Positions 45,194 to 53,415 of a stretch of 64,000 nt of DNA are shown piece by piece; position 1 is the stretch's first letter, and each line of letters opens with the position of its first letter. The stretch comes from Bryobacterales bacterium (GTDB lineage: Bacteria; Acidobacteriota; Terriglobia; Bryobacterales; Bryobacteraceae), in the NCBI GenBank assembly GCA_003167495.1, contig PMSX01000228.1, positions 1-64,000 of the forward strand, written 5' to 3'. Under the pieces are notes generated by a model that saw only the letters and a list, made by a program, of their open reading frames with translations, was not told the DNA's origin and did no database searches. A program made the translations under genes and the position numbers.

Positions 45194-46870
45194 TCAAATG
45201 AGAAGATGCTTATGCACTTTCTCGAACAGCTTGTGGTTGTCCCGGTAGTCCACATTGATTCCGATAAGTACAGGGCCCGGCATCTCGAAAGCCTTGCGCA
45301 ACTGGCACCCGATTTCATCCGGGGAGTTGATAAACAGACCCTTGGCACCAAAGGCTTCGGCGTACTTGACGACGTCGACGGGGCCGAAATCCACGCCCGA
45401 TGTCCGTTGGTATTTGGCGAGCTCTTGGACCCCGACCATATCGTAGGTTCCGTCGATCCAGATCATATGGACTAGATTTAACTTCAATCGGACGGCGGTT
45501 TCCAACTCCATGCTGGAGAAGAGAAATCCGCCGTCACCCGAGATCGACAACGTCTTCTCATGTGGCCGCACCAGGCAGGAAGCGATTCCCCAGGGCAGTG
45601 CCACTCCAAGCGTCTGTTGCCCATTGCTGATCAGAATCTGGCGGGCTCGGAAGCTAAATAAGAAGTGAGCAATCCAAAGATGGAAGGATCCCATATCGAC
45701 GCACACCGTCACATCCTCAGTCAACCATTTCTGAAGTTCAGCGACGATACGGAGAGGATGTATCGGATTCCCGGTGTGCTGGTTGGCCTGCTCAATTCTA
45801 AGAGCGCGCTTTGCGGACAATGTCGCGAAGAATTGCTTCACACCTGGAGCCACGACAATGGGATGGACCAAATCCAACAAGGCGAAAAGGCTTGCAGCCA
45901 CATCGCCCAACACTTCAATGGCCGGTAAGTAAAAATTGTCAATGTCGGCCCGATTCGAATCGATATGAATCAGCTTCGCTTTGCGGAACCCGTTCCAAAT
46001 CGAGGGATCGTACTCCACCGGGTCGTAGCCGACCGTAATGATCACGTCCGCGGCCGCCAGGAGTTCGTCTCCCGGCGTATTATTGAGTTGACCGATGCGG
46101 CCTGCGAAATTGTAAAAAAGGTCCGCCGATACCGTGCCAGCAGCCTGAAAAGTCCCGACCACTGGGATACCGGTCTTTCGCACGAAGGTACGCACAGCCT
46201 CCGCATTCCCGGGCTTACTGGCGAGAAGCCCCAAGAGCATCACGGGTTGTTGCGAGCCGTTGATAAGCCTCGCTGTTTCCTCAATCGACTCCCGGCTGCC
46301 AGGCCCGAACGCAGGTGTCGCGGAACCAGTCAATGCTTCACAGTCTGCCGCTCCTTCCATTACGTCCTTCGGCAGGCTGACAAATGCAGCGCCTGGCCGG
46401 TCCGATTCAGCAGCAACAAATGCATTGGCCAGCACCTCGCCGATGGATTGCGGAGAAGTGGCTTCAGCGCTGAACTTCGTTAGAGGCCGAAACGCTGCTA
46501 CACCTTGAAAGGTCTGATGAACCTGCTTGATGCCCTGTGAGGTTGGGGCAGCTCCGCCGAGCGCGACTAGCGGGTCACCTTCGCTATTTGCAGTTAAGAG
46601 TCCTGTTGTCAAGTTACTAACGCCAGGACCTGAGGTAGCAATAGCGACACCCGCCTTGCCGGTCATTCTTCCTATGCCACCTGCGATGAAAGCTGCATTT
46701 TGCTCGTGACGACAGACTATGGTTTGGATGGAGGAGGAAGCCAGAGTGTCAAATACCTTGTCGATCTTTGCGCCAGGGATTCCAAACACATACTTGACGC
46801 CTTGCCGTTCCAGCGATTCGACCACTATCTGAGCACCCGTCTTTGCTGATGGTGAAGTCATAAGGCTCAA
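45194..46870 (-). CDS. alsS: acetolactate synthase, catabolic type
   Basis: A 558-residue thiamine-diphosphate enzyme. Cofactor Glu in 'CRHEQNAAFIAGGIGRMTG', 'ATSGPGVSNLTTGL', and the ThDP/Mg motif 'GDGGFLFSSMELETAVRLKLNLVHMIWIDGTYDMV'. The absence of a regulatory small subunit gene and the acetolactate decarboxylase gene 12 bases upstream support the AlsS/BudB catabolic form: two pyruvates to acetolactate. The start is a TTG with AAGGGG 7 bases before it, or the ATG at 46861. Last gene of adc-aldc-als. Confidence 0.93.
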   Translation of the reverse strand: MSLMTSPSAKTGAQIVVESLERQGVKYVFGIPGAKIDKVFDTLASSSIQTIVCRHEQNAAFIAGGIGRMTGKAGVAIATSGPGVSNLTTGLLTANSEGDPLVALGGAAPTSQGIKQVHQTFQGVAAFRPLTKFSAEATSPQSIGEVLANAFVAAESDRPGAAFVSLPKDVMEGAADCEALTGSATPAFGPGSRESIEETARLINGSQQPVMLLGLLASKPGNAEAVRTFVRKTGIPVVGTFQAAGTVSADLFYNFAGRIGQLNNTPGDELLAAADVIITVGYDPVEYDPSIWNGFRKAKLIHIDSNRADIDNFYLPAIEVLGDVAASLFALLDLVHPIVVAPGVKQFFATLSAKRALRIEQANQHTGNPIHPLRIVAELQKWLTEDVTVCVDMGSFHLWIAHFLFSFRARQILISNGQQTLGVALPWGIASCLVRPHEKTLSISGDGGFLFSSMELETAVRLKLNLVHMIWIDGTYDMVGVQELAKYQRTSGVDFGPVDVVKYAEAFGAKGLFINSPDEIGCQLRKAFEMPGPVLIGINVDYRDNHKLFEKVHKHLLI

Positions 46871-46882
46871 GATCGATACCCC

Positions 46883-47749
46883 TTAGCAGTCAAACGGGAT
46901 CGGCGCTGATGCTCGCGAGGCTCTGCTGCGCTCGGCACTTAACAAGTCTTCCACTGGATCGCGAGAGAGATCCGCCTTAAGGAATTCCTCGGTCTCGGGC
47001 AACGAAACATGCATTTCGCCGATAGAGCAACCTTCAATATCGACATCTGAGGCTCGGCACTCGAGAACGTGTCCTCCCTTTTGCCGATCCTCCGACAGAA
47101 AATGGAAGTGGTATCCCGGAACACTAAACGATGCGGCGAACTCCGGCGACCACAGGCCAACCAGCGTTCCACGCAACTCGTCAAAGGAGAATTCCTGCTG
47201 TCCAGAGGCGGCCATCTTTAGCGTCGTTCCCTCCGAAACTGACTTCATGACCCTGGCCTTCACGGTATGGAAGTTTCCGGTCGCCCGGAAGGCATAGAAG
47301 AGGTTGTTTGAATCGCGGAGTTGGTCACAGGCCGCAACCAAGTCATTCATGGTGGATATTGTTTGATGATTCTTTCGAAAGTCGGGGTTAAACCTTGTTA
47401 CGACTGCGTAAGGAATAAGGCGCTCTCCGTCCACCGTAACAACGGTCCCTGTCGAAGAGACTTGATAGCAGACTCCTTCTAGCACCACCATTTCGCCGTC
47501 CAGATCCGCAAATGTCCCGAGCCCAAAATCTCCGTGTCGCAATAAGCGTGAGACCCGCACTGCTCCTTGATATAGCCCCTCGACAAGGGCCGCCGAAGTC
47601 GATACCTGGAAAAGAGTGTGTAGCGGGGTTCCTAGACTCTTCGCAAGTGCGCGGGCGACCAAATGATCACAGGTTTCCTTGTCACCGGTCATCCGCTCTT
47701 TGAGCGCCGCATAGAGGGAATCGGGAAGATTACAAGTAATTGTCCTCAT
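46883..47749 (-). CDS. alsD: acetolactate decarboxylase with N-terminal ribbon-helix-helix-like segment
   Basis: A 288-residue protein. Residues from about 45 are acetolactate decarboxylase (BudA/AlsD): 'TLFQVSTSAALVEGLYQGAVRVSRLLRHGDFGLGTFADLDGEMVVLEG', the metal-binding 'GYHFHFLSEDRQKGGH' (three His) and the Arg in 'FHTVKARVM'. The first 40 residues (ITCNLPDSLYAALKERM, then ETCDHLVARALAKSLG) look like a CopG-type ribbon-helix-helix and are not part of the usual enzyme. No signal peptide is seen, so it is cytoplasmic. It makes acetoin from acetolactate. The ATG overlaps the upstream gene's stop. Confidence 0.9.
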   Translation of the reverse strand: MRTITCNLPDSLYAALKERMTGDKETCDHLVARALAKSLGTPLHTLFQVSTSAALVEGLYQGAVRVSRLLRHGDFGLGTFADLDGEMVVLEGVCYQVSSTGTVVTVDGERLIPYAVVTRFNPDFRKNHQTISTMNDLVAACDQLRDSNNLFYAFRATGNFHTVKARVMKSVSEGTTLKMAASGQQEFSFDELRGTLVGLWSPEFAASFSVPGYHFHFLSEDRQKGGHVLECRASDVDIEGCSIGEMHVSLPETEEFLKADLSRDPVEDLLSAERSRASRASAPIPFDC

Positions 47750-48543
47750 GACAGGCGCTTGAGGGTTTTGAGGTCATCCACGACATAGGCCATGGATGCG
47801 CGGAGGCCTGCACCGCAGCGAACGGGGGCAAGGTCTGATAACTCTTCGCCTCTGCAAACCGGGAGCGCGAGCGTACCATCGCCGATCCAAGCCTGCTCTA
47901 TTTTGACGTCGTGGGGTACATTCTCAACCAGTTCGTGAATCGCAGGTTTGTTGTGCATTCCCGCTGCCAGGCGCGGTGTGTGCAAGAGGTTTACGACCGG
48001 ACGTTTCGACAACGTGGAAGGGTTCTTAATCGGTTCTCTCAAGGTTACAACGCCTTCGGCAAGCCGCTGCCCGGCCGCCGACAGAATCCCCGCAAACTTC
48101 GATCCCGCCGCCAACGCAGGACCCGCTTCGCCTGTAGCAGCGTAATATCTCGTCTGGAAAACGGACCCAATGCGTTTCGGATAGCCCTGAGTCCAGCCCC
48201 GCGCCAGAGCCGCATCGTTGTCCACAAAGATATATGGACAGTAGGAGATAGGTCTTCCTTCGAAGAATGCATCCAACAAAATGAAGAACTCACGATACTG
48301 ATACCGCGCAGGATCCAGGTATTCATCGTCCGAGCCGGAGAACTGCCAATCGTAAAACAGGGCATTCGCGTGGCCATCGGCAGATGGATCAGGATCGAGC
48401 CCCGGTGGGAGCGTGGCTGCCACGACCGAAGGATTTGCCCAAAACTCAATGTTCAGGAAGTCCGCGGAATAGTGCCAGGGGGGAAGCGGGTTCAGTGTCG
48501 ACTTCCCTTGCGGAGTCAATGGATAATTGAAGCCTTTTAGCAT
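47746..48543 (-). CDS. acetoacetate decarboxylase-family protein
   Basis: About 265 residues from the ATG at 48543 (GAGG 9 bases upstream); the ORF from 48609 is longer without support. The Schiff-base Lys of the family fits 'GWTQGYPKRIGSVFQTRYY', and 'EFFILLDAFFEGRPISYCPYIFVDNDAAL' holds the conserved acidic residues before it. Family members decarboxylate acetoacetate or act as aldolase-dehydratases. Being first in an operon with the two acetoin enzymes suggests a role in 2-keto-acid overflow, for example acetone with acetoin. Exact reaction unknown. Confidence 0.87.
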   Translation of the reverse strand: MLKGFNYPLTPQGKSTLNPLPPWHYSADFLNIEFWANPSVVAATLPPGLDPDPSADGHANALFYDWQFSGSDDEYLDPARYQYREFFILLDAFFEGRPISYCPYIFVDNDAALARGWTQGYPKRIGSVFQTRYYAATGEAGPALAAGSKFAGILSAAGQRLAEGVVTLREPIKNPSTLSKRPVVNLLHTPRLAAGMHNKPAIHELVENVPHDVKIEQAWIGDGTLALPVCRGEELSDLAPVRCGAGLRASMAYVVDDLKTLKRLS

Positions 48544-48675
48544 ATTGAGAGCCTCGTAAATTGTGTTCGCCCGTCCTGTCGCAGGCAGAATGGATATGTT
48601 GCAGTCCACTGCTGGACGGTCTACTTAAGAAGACTCGGTTCAGGTCACGTTTGTTGGAGCGCCGCTCCGCATCAA

Positions 48676-48695
48676 GGCAGGCAAAACTGCCTGCC
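48676..48695. repeat. REP-like hairpin GGCAGGC-AAAACT-GCCTGCC
   Basis: A perfect 7-bp inverted repeat with a 6-base loop, followed by CCACAAAGCAC. From memory this 'GGCAGGC...GCCTGCCCCAC' form is a common dispersed hairpin in acidobacterial genomes. It sits in the gap before the adc operon, next to the repeat-family gene at 48.8 kb. A TTTGTTGG 8-mer is at 48650-48657. Confidence 0.6.
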
Positions 48696-48802
48696 CCACA
48701 AAGCACAGGAATGTAGAAACTCCAGTCTGCTGCGCCGGCACGGCTGATTTTGGAGACACTCCGGGTTTGGGTAGTGACGGGGACGAGCTTTGGGAGGGCG
48801 AA

Positions 48803-49624
48803 TTAGGCGGCGTTTTGCTCCTTTCGGTAAGCGATGAGGAACGTTTCGAAGTCAGGACGGGTGCAGGTGAGGCGGTTCTGGGTTTGGCTGCGACGGAGAT
48901 AGGTTTGGATTTCGTCGGTTGAAAAATCGAAGCCACAGTCGGCGGGATTGAAGGGGGTGTCGCGCTCGTCGGCCAGCTCGAAGTGCCTCGTGCACAACGC
49001 AATTTCCCGCTTGCGCTTATCGGTTCGAGCACTCTGCAGGGTTTCGAGCTGGGCGGTATCTTTTTCGAGATGATTGCGGAGACGGCGTTCCTGCAGGGCG
49101 AGATTACTGAGATCGCGGCGGTAATGGAGCATGGTTTGGGCGCGGGTGAGAGCGGCGCGGGTGGTGGGATTGTCTTCGTCATTGAACTCATTGGCGAATT
49201 GGCGGTGACCGATGGAATAGACGCCGGCTTCGAGAGGGGCGATGCGGAGGAGACGCCAACTTGTGTCGGCAACGGCTTGGACGAGGGTGTGTTCGTCGTC
49301 AGTGAGAGGGGAGTATTTGGCGAAGTGACGGAGGATATGGGCCTGGTAGGCGATGGCATCATCGGTTGGGAGGACGACGGTTTGGCCGGTGAGACCGGTT
49401 TTAATGGCGTTCAAAGAGGATTTGGCCTTACCGGTTTCTGTACGAGGCCCTGTGGAATGTTGGGAGTTGGCACGGTTGGCGGCGTGGCGGGCGTCAGAGA
49501 TGGGAGGATGTTGCGTGGGCTCGGGTTCGGTCTCGGCGGAGGTACCGGAGGCGGTGGCGGAGAGGGTGCGCTTCTGGTTATCTGGTTGGCGCATGGCAGC
49601 GCGGCGGGCGGCTCGGTTCGACAT
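48803..49624 (-). CDS. repeat-family hypothetical protein ('NRANSQHSTGPRT' type)
   Basis: A 273-residue protein of unknown function. The N-terminus is basic and Ser/Thr-rich. The signature 'RHAANRANSQHSTGPRTETGKAKSSLNAIKTGLTGQTVVLP' is shared by a family that I remember as present in many copies in acidobacterial and planctomycete genomes. The rest is helical (LRNHLEKDTAQLETLQSARTDKRKREIAL). No transposase residues are visible. Purine-rich template strand and a neighbouring REP hairpin suggest a mobile or dispersed unit. Some of the reverse-strand ORFs here are long shadows. Confidence 0.7.
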   Translation of the reverse strand: MSNRAARRAAMRQPDNQKRTLSATASGTSAETEPEPTQHPPISDARHAANRANSQHSTGPRTETGKAKSSLNAIKTGLTGQTVVLPTDDAIAYQAHILRHFAKYSPLTDDEHTLVQAVADTSWRLLRIAPLEAGVYSIGHRQFANEFNDEDNPTTRAALTRAQTMLHYRRDLSNLALQERRLRNHLEKDTAQLETLQSARTDKRKREIALCTRHFELADERDTPFNPADCGFDFSTDEIQTYLRRSQTQNRLTCTRPDFETFLIAYRKEQNAA

Positions 49625-49891
49625 GTTCGTAGTGAATTCCTTTTCGAGAGAGATGAGGCAACACGGGAGTGTTGCGGGTCAGTTCAGAAATAGCATCTGA
49701 TGGAGATGGGGCAGTGCGTATGAGAGGGAGGGAGTTGGGTAAGCGGTTGATGGGAAGGGAGATAGGGGTTGAAAATAAACTTTGGAGGTTTGTGAACCGG
49801 GAAAAACCCTTCCGAAGAGTGCCGTCTAATGTGGTGGCAATTAGGCCATGACAAGTCTCGTGATAGGGAACGGAAAGGCGAATATACTGCA

Positions 49892-52800
49892 ATGGATTAC
49901 CGCTCGATTCCCTGGATTGAATCGAGAGGAGAGATCGGAGTGTCGGGAATGAATATAATACGACCTATGGCTGCCAACGGAGATGGTGCCCCCCGACGGG
50001 ATCAAACGTCAGACCTTCAACTCCTTGTCCATTCGACCCCCAGCCTGATTCACACGGGTAGGCCGGACGGCCACCTCGATTTCTTTAATCAAACATGGGT
50101 CAGGTATGTAGGTCAGTCGGTGCAGGATTTGGAGGGCTGGAAGTGGACAGCGTTCATCCATCCCGAGGATGTCGAAGGAATCGTGGAAAAGTGGCGCGCG
50201 TCTCTGGCCAGCGGCGAGCCGTTCCTGCATGAAGCCCGCGTCCTGCGTGCAGACGGTGAATATCGCTGGCTGCTGCACCACAAAGTAGCAGTGCGCGACC
50301 GGCACGGCGAAATAGTTAAGTGGTATGGGTCAAGTATCGACATTGAGGATCGCAAGCAAGCGGAAGAACAGCTCCGCCGAAGCACCCAGGAGCTGCAAAG
50401 AAGCGAATTTTATCTCGCCGAAGGGCAGCGCCTTGCCCACATGGGTAGCTGGGCCTTCAATCCTGCCGGATTCGACTACTGGTCTCCTGAATTATTTCGA
50501 ATGCACGGCCTCGATCCGGCCCGCAATCCGCCTAATGTTCAGGAATACCTGGATTATCTCCACCCGCAGGATCGCGAATCCATGGCGACCATCATCAAGG
50601 GGCTTTCGACGAAGGCTTCAGCCTTCGATGTCACCAAGCGAATCGTCCGACCTGATGGCGAGGTCCGGTACATTCGCTGCGTCGGGGTTCCCGTCATCGA
50701 AAATCAAAGCCTCAAAAGGTTCATTGGCAGCGCTATCGACGTCACGGAGCAAGAGTTGGCGAACCAGGAACTTCGACGGCGGGAGGCCTATCTCGCAGAA
50801 GCCCAAAGGCTCAGCCACACAGGCAGTTTCGGGTGGAGGCCTGATGACGGCGAGCTTGTCTGGTCAGACGAAACCTATCGCATCTTCGAATACGACAGCA
50901 CAGTAAAGCCAATCCTGGATTCAGTGATTCAGCGCGTACATCCCCAGGATGTGGCGCCTTTCCAACAGGTCACCGATCGCGCATCCCAGACTGGCACAGA
51001 CTTCGAACATGAGTATCGCCTGCTGCTGCCCGGCGGGCGAGTCAAGTATGTCCATACGATTGCTCGCGCGGTACAGAGTGCATCCGGCGACCGCGAGTTT
51101 ATCGGGGCTGTCACCGACATCACCGAACGTAAGACTACCGAGGATAAAATCCGGCGCTTGGTCGAAGCTGGCATTCTGGGGATCTTCATCGCGAATGTCC
51201 AGGGTGAGATCGTCGAGGCCAACCAGGCGTTTCTACGAATGCTGCAGTACGGCCGTGAGGATCTCCACTCGGGTCGATTGCGCTTGACGGATCTGACGCC
51301 AGCGGAATTGCGCGAACGAGACCAACGTGCCTTGACAGAATCGCTGGCAACCGGAGTCTTTCAGTCATACGAGAAGGAGTTTCTCCGCAAAGATGGCAGC
51401 CGCGTGCCAGTGCTGATTGGGGGGGCGCTATTTCAAAGTGCGAACGAGGGCGTAACGTTTGCCCTCGACTTGAGCCAACAAAAGCGCGCCGAGGGAAAGA
51501 TCCGGGAGCAGGAAATGGAGTTCCGGCAGATTCTGGATTTGACGCCTCAGCTTGTTGCCGTATACGGGCTTAATCGTGAACGCCTTTACGCCAACCGCGT
51601 CATGCTTGATTACTTCGGTCTTAGTCTCGAAGAGTGGCAGCGGAGAGTTAAATTTGGTCAGGGCCTTCATCCCGATGACTGGGAACGGACGATCGGCCAT
51701 TTTGATAGTGCTGTCTCTAGTGGGGCTGGTTTCGAGGTGGAGTTGCGCCTACGAAAAGGTGATGGAACTTATCGCTGGTTTCTGACCCGTTGCAACCCTG
51801 TGTGCGACGACAAGGGACAGATCATGCGCTGGTACGTTGCGTGTACCGATATTGAAGACCGCAAGCGGGCCGAACAGAAACTTCAGCAAGAAAACATTGC
51901 CCTCCGCGAGGAGATCGACAAGACTTCGATGTTCGAGGAAATTGTCGGCACATCGAGGCCTCTAAAGGCCGTTCTTTCGCAAATTGCCAAAGTTGCGCCG
52001 ACCGACTCGACCGTTCTGATTACCGGAGAAACCGGCACCGGCAAAGAGCTCGTTGCCCGCGCCGTTCACAAACGATCCCACAGGTCTGGCCGTCCCTTCG
52101 TTAGTGTGAATTGTGCGGCGCTTCCGCCCGCGCTGGTTTCCTCGGAATTGTTTGGCCATGAGAAGGGAGCTTTCACGGGAGCGACGCAGCGTCGACTCGG
52201 CCGCTTCGAAATGGCTGACGGCGGAACGATTTTCCTGGACGAAGTGGGCGAACTGCTATCCGAAACTCAGGCGGCGTTACTGAGAGTACTGCAGGAAAGG
52301 GAATTCGAGAGGGTAGGGGGAGGACAACCCATTCAAATCAACGTTCGCGTAATCGCTGCCACCAATCGCGACTTAAACGCCGCGGTAGCGCGTGGGACTT
52401 TTCGTCAGGATCTCCTGTATCGCCTGAATGTGTTTCCGCTCGAAGTGCCGCCTTTGCGAGAACGGAAAGACGACCTCTTAATGCTGGTCGAGTATTTCGT
52501 GCAGCGCTACGCCAATCGAGCGGGAAGAAATATCCGATCAATCGACCACAAGACCCTGGAGCTATTGCAGTCCTACGACTGGCCTGGCAACATCCGGGAG
52601 TTGCAAAACGTAATTGAAAGGTCCATTATTTTGAGCTCCGCCGATATTTTTTCAGTTGATGAGTTGTGGCTTTCCAAACGGACTCATTCGCAAACACCTC
52701 GGGTTGAACCGTTGCCGGTTTTGAATGTCGAGCCGCGAAGCGAACGGGAGATTATCGAGGCGGCGCTGGCCGAGAGTAGAGGCCGCGTATCCGGAGCTTC

Positions 52801-52894
52801 AGGAGCGGCAGCCAAGCTTCGAGTTCCAGCTTCTACTCTTGAGACCCGCATTAAGGCGCTGAAGATCGATAAACGCCAGTTCAAATTCCGGTAG
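49892..52894 (+). CDS. multi-PAS sigma-54-dependent transcriptional activator
   Basis: About 1000 residues from the ATG at 49892 (AAAGGCG upstream). About five PAS/PAC units fill the first 670 residues: '[12 protein letters not shown]' and '[15 protein letters not shown]'; 'RRIANPWRP'-type shadows are ignored; then '[12 protein letters not shown]', '[12 protein letters not shown]', '[12 protein letters not shown]' and '[14 protein letters not shown]'. The AAA+ domain has Walker A GETGTGKE (near 712), GAFTGA and '[13 protein letters not shown]', then a Fis helix ([26 protein letters not shown]). Such PAS chains are usual in kinases but rare in a soluble sigma-54 activator. No membrane helix is seen. 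Confidence 0.93.
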   Translation: MDYRSIPWIESRGEIGVSGMNIIRPMAANGDGAPRRDQTSDLQLLVHSTPSLIHTGRPDGHLDFFNQTWVRYVGQSVQDLEGWKWTAFIHPEDVEGIVEKWRASLASGEPFLHEARVLRADGEYRWLLHHKVAVRDRHGEIVKWYGSSIDIEDRKQAEEQLRRSTQELQRSEFYLAEGQRLAHMGSWAFNPAGFDYWSPELFRMHGLDPARNPPNVQEYLDYLHPQDRESMATIIKGLSTKASAFDVTKRIVRPDGEVRYIRCVGVPVIENQSLKRFIGSAIDVTEQELANQELRRREAYLAEAQRLSHTGSFGWRPDDGELVWSDETYRIFEYDSTVKPILDSVIQRVHPQDVAPFQQVTDRASQTGTDFEHEYRLLLPGGRVKYVHTIARAVQSASGDREFIGAVTDITERKTTEDKIRRLVEAGILGIFIANVQGEIVEANQAFLRMLQYGREDLHSGRLRLTDLTPAELRERDQRALTESLATGVFQSYEKEFLRKDGSRVPVLIGGALFQSANEGVTFALDLSQQKRAEGKIREQEMEFRQILDLTPQLVAVYGLNRERLYANRVMLDYFGLSLEEWQRRVKFGQGLHPDDWERTIGHFDSAVSSGAGFEVELRLRKGDGTYRWFLTRCNPVCDDKGQIMRWYVACTDIEDRKRAEQKLQQENIALREEIDKTSMFEEIVGTSRPLKAVLSQIAKVAPTDSTVLITGETGTGKELVARAVHKRSHRSGRPFVSVNCAALPPALVSSELFGHEKGAFTGATQRRLGRFEMADGGTIFLDEVGELLSETQAALLRVLQEREFERVGGGQPIQINVRVIAATNRDLNAAVARGTFRQDLLYRLNVFPLEVPPLRERKDDLLMLVEYFVQRYANRAGRNIRSIDHKTLELLQSYDWPGNIRELQNVIERSIILSSADIFSVDELWLSKRTHSQTPRVEPLPVLNVEPRSEREIIEAALAESRGRVSGASGAAAKLRVPASTLETRIKALKIDKRQFKFR

Positions 52895-53121
52895 GAGTTC
52901 TCTGAAGATCCGGGCACCGATTCGCGGAATTCACGAAATTTGCGAATATCGCGGAACTCGTGTTGATCGCCGAGGGTCTGGCTCTGGCGTGCCCAATATT
53001 TTCAATGAGTTACAAACGGCTGAGCGCGTGCTAGATTCATGCTGCATGTCTGATGATCGTCGGCCCGCGCCAGAAAGATCCAAGTGAAAAGAACAGCAAA
53101 GGCTTCATCGGCGGTCTGAAC

Positions 53122-53415
53122 ATGACTTGGCGGATTGATCGAATAGTCGGCGACGACGATATTGTGGCGCTGTGTATAAGCGGCCGAATTACAAAACAGG
53201 ATGTGGGCACACTGCGCAATGTAATCGAGGAGGACGCTAGCGCGGTTGCTATCGATCTCAAGAACGTCATTCTTGTGGACGGAGAGGTCGTGAAATTTCT
53301 GGCCCAAACAGAGCGCAGCGGGACCTTACTCCAGAACTGCCCTCGTTATATCCGTGACTGGGTCACGAGAGAGCGAGAGGAAACGATCGGAACAACGGGA
53401 GACGAGGATGCCTGA
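53122..53415 (+). CDS. small STAS-like protein
   Basis: About 97 residues from the ATG at 53122 (MTWRIDRIVGDDDIVALCISGRI); the track start at 53053 adds 23 residues. 'VALCISGRITKQDVGTLRNVI' and 'AVAIDLKNVILVDGEVVKFLAQ' follow the STAS beta-alpha pattern, but the usual phospho-Ser site (DSSG) is replaced by DGEV, so any switch must work differently. The kinase gene starts inside its 3' end, so it is probably made together with the kinase-regulator pair. Module A has no counterpart. Confidence 0.72.
   Translation: MTWRIDRIVGDDDIVALCISGRITKQDVGTLRNVIEEDASAVAIDLKNVILVDGEVVKFLAQTERSGTLLQNCPRYIRDWVTREREETIGTTGDEDA

Noticed and set aside
48983-49693. A 236-residue glycine-rich plus-strand ORF
   Set aside because: It is the antisense shadow of the repeat-family protein, whose purine/pyrimidine bias makes long false frames.
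52920-52947. ATTCGC ... GCGAAT inverted repeat after the PAS activator
   Set aside because: Stem of only six pairs with a 16-base loop and no T-run; too weak to call a terminator.
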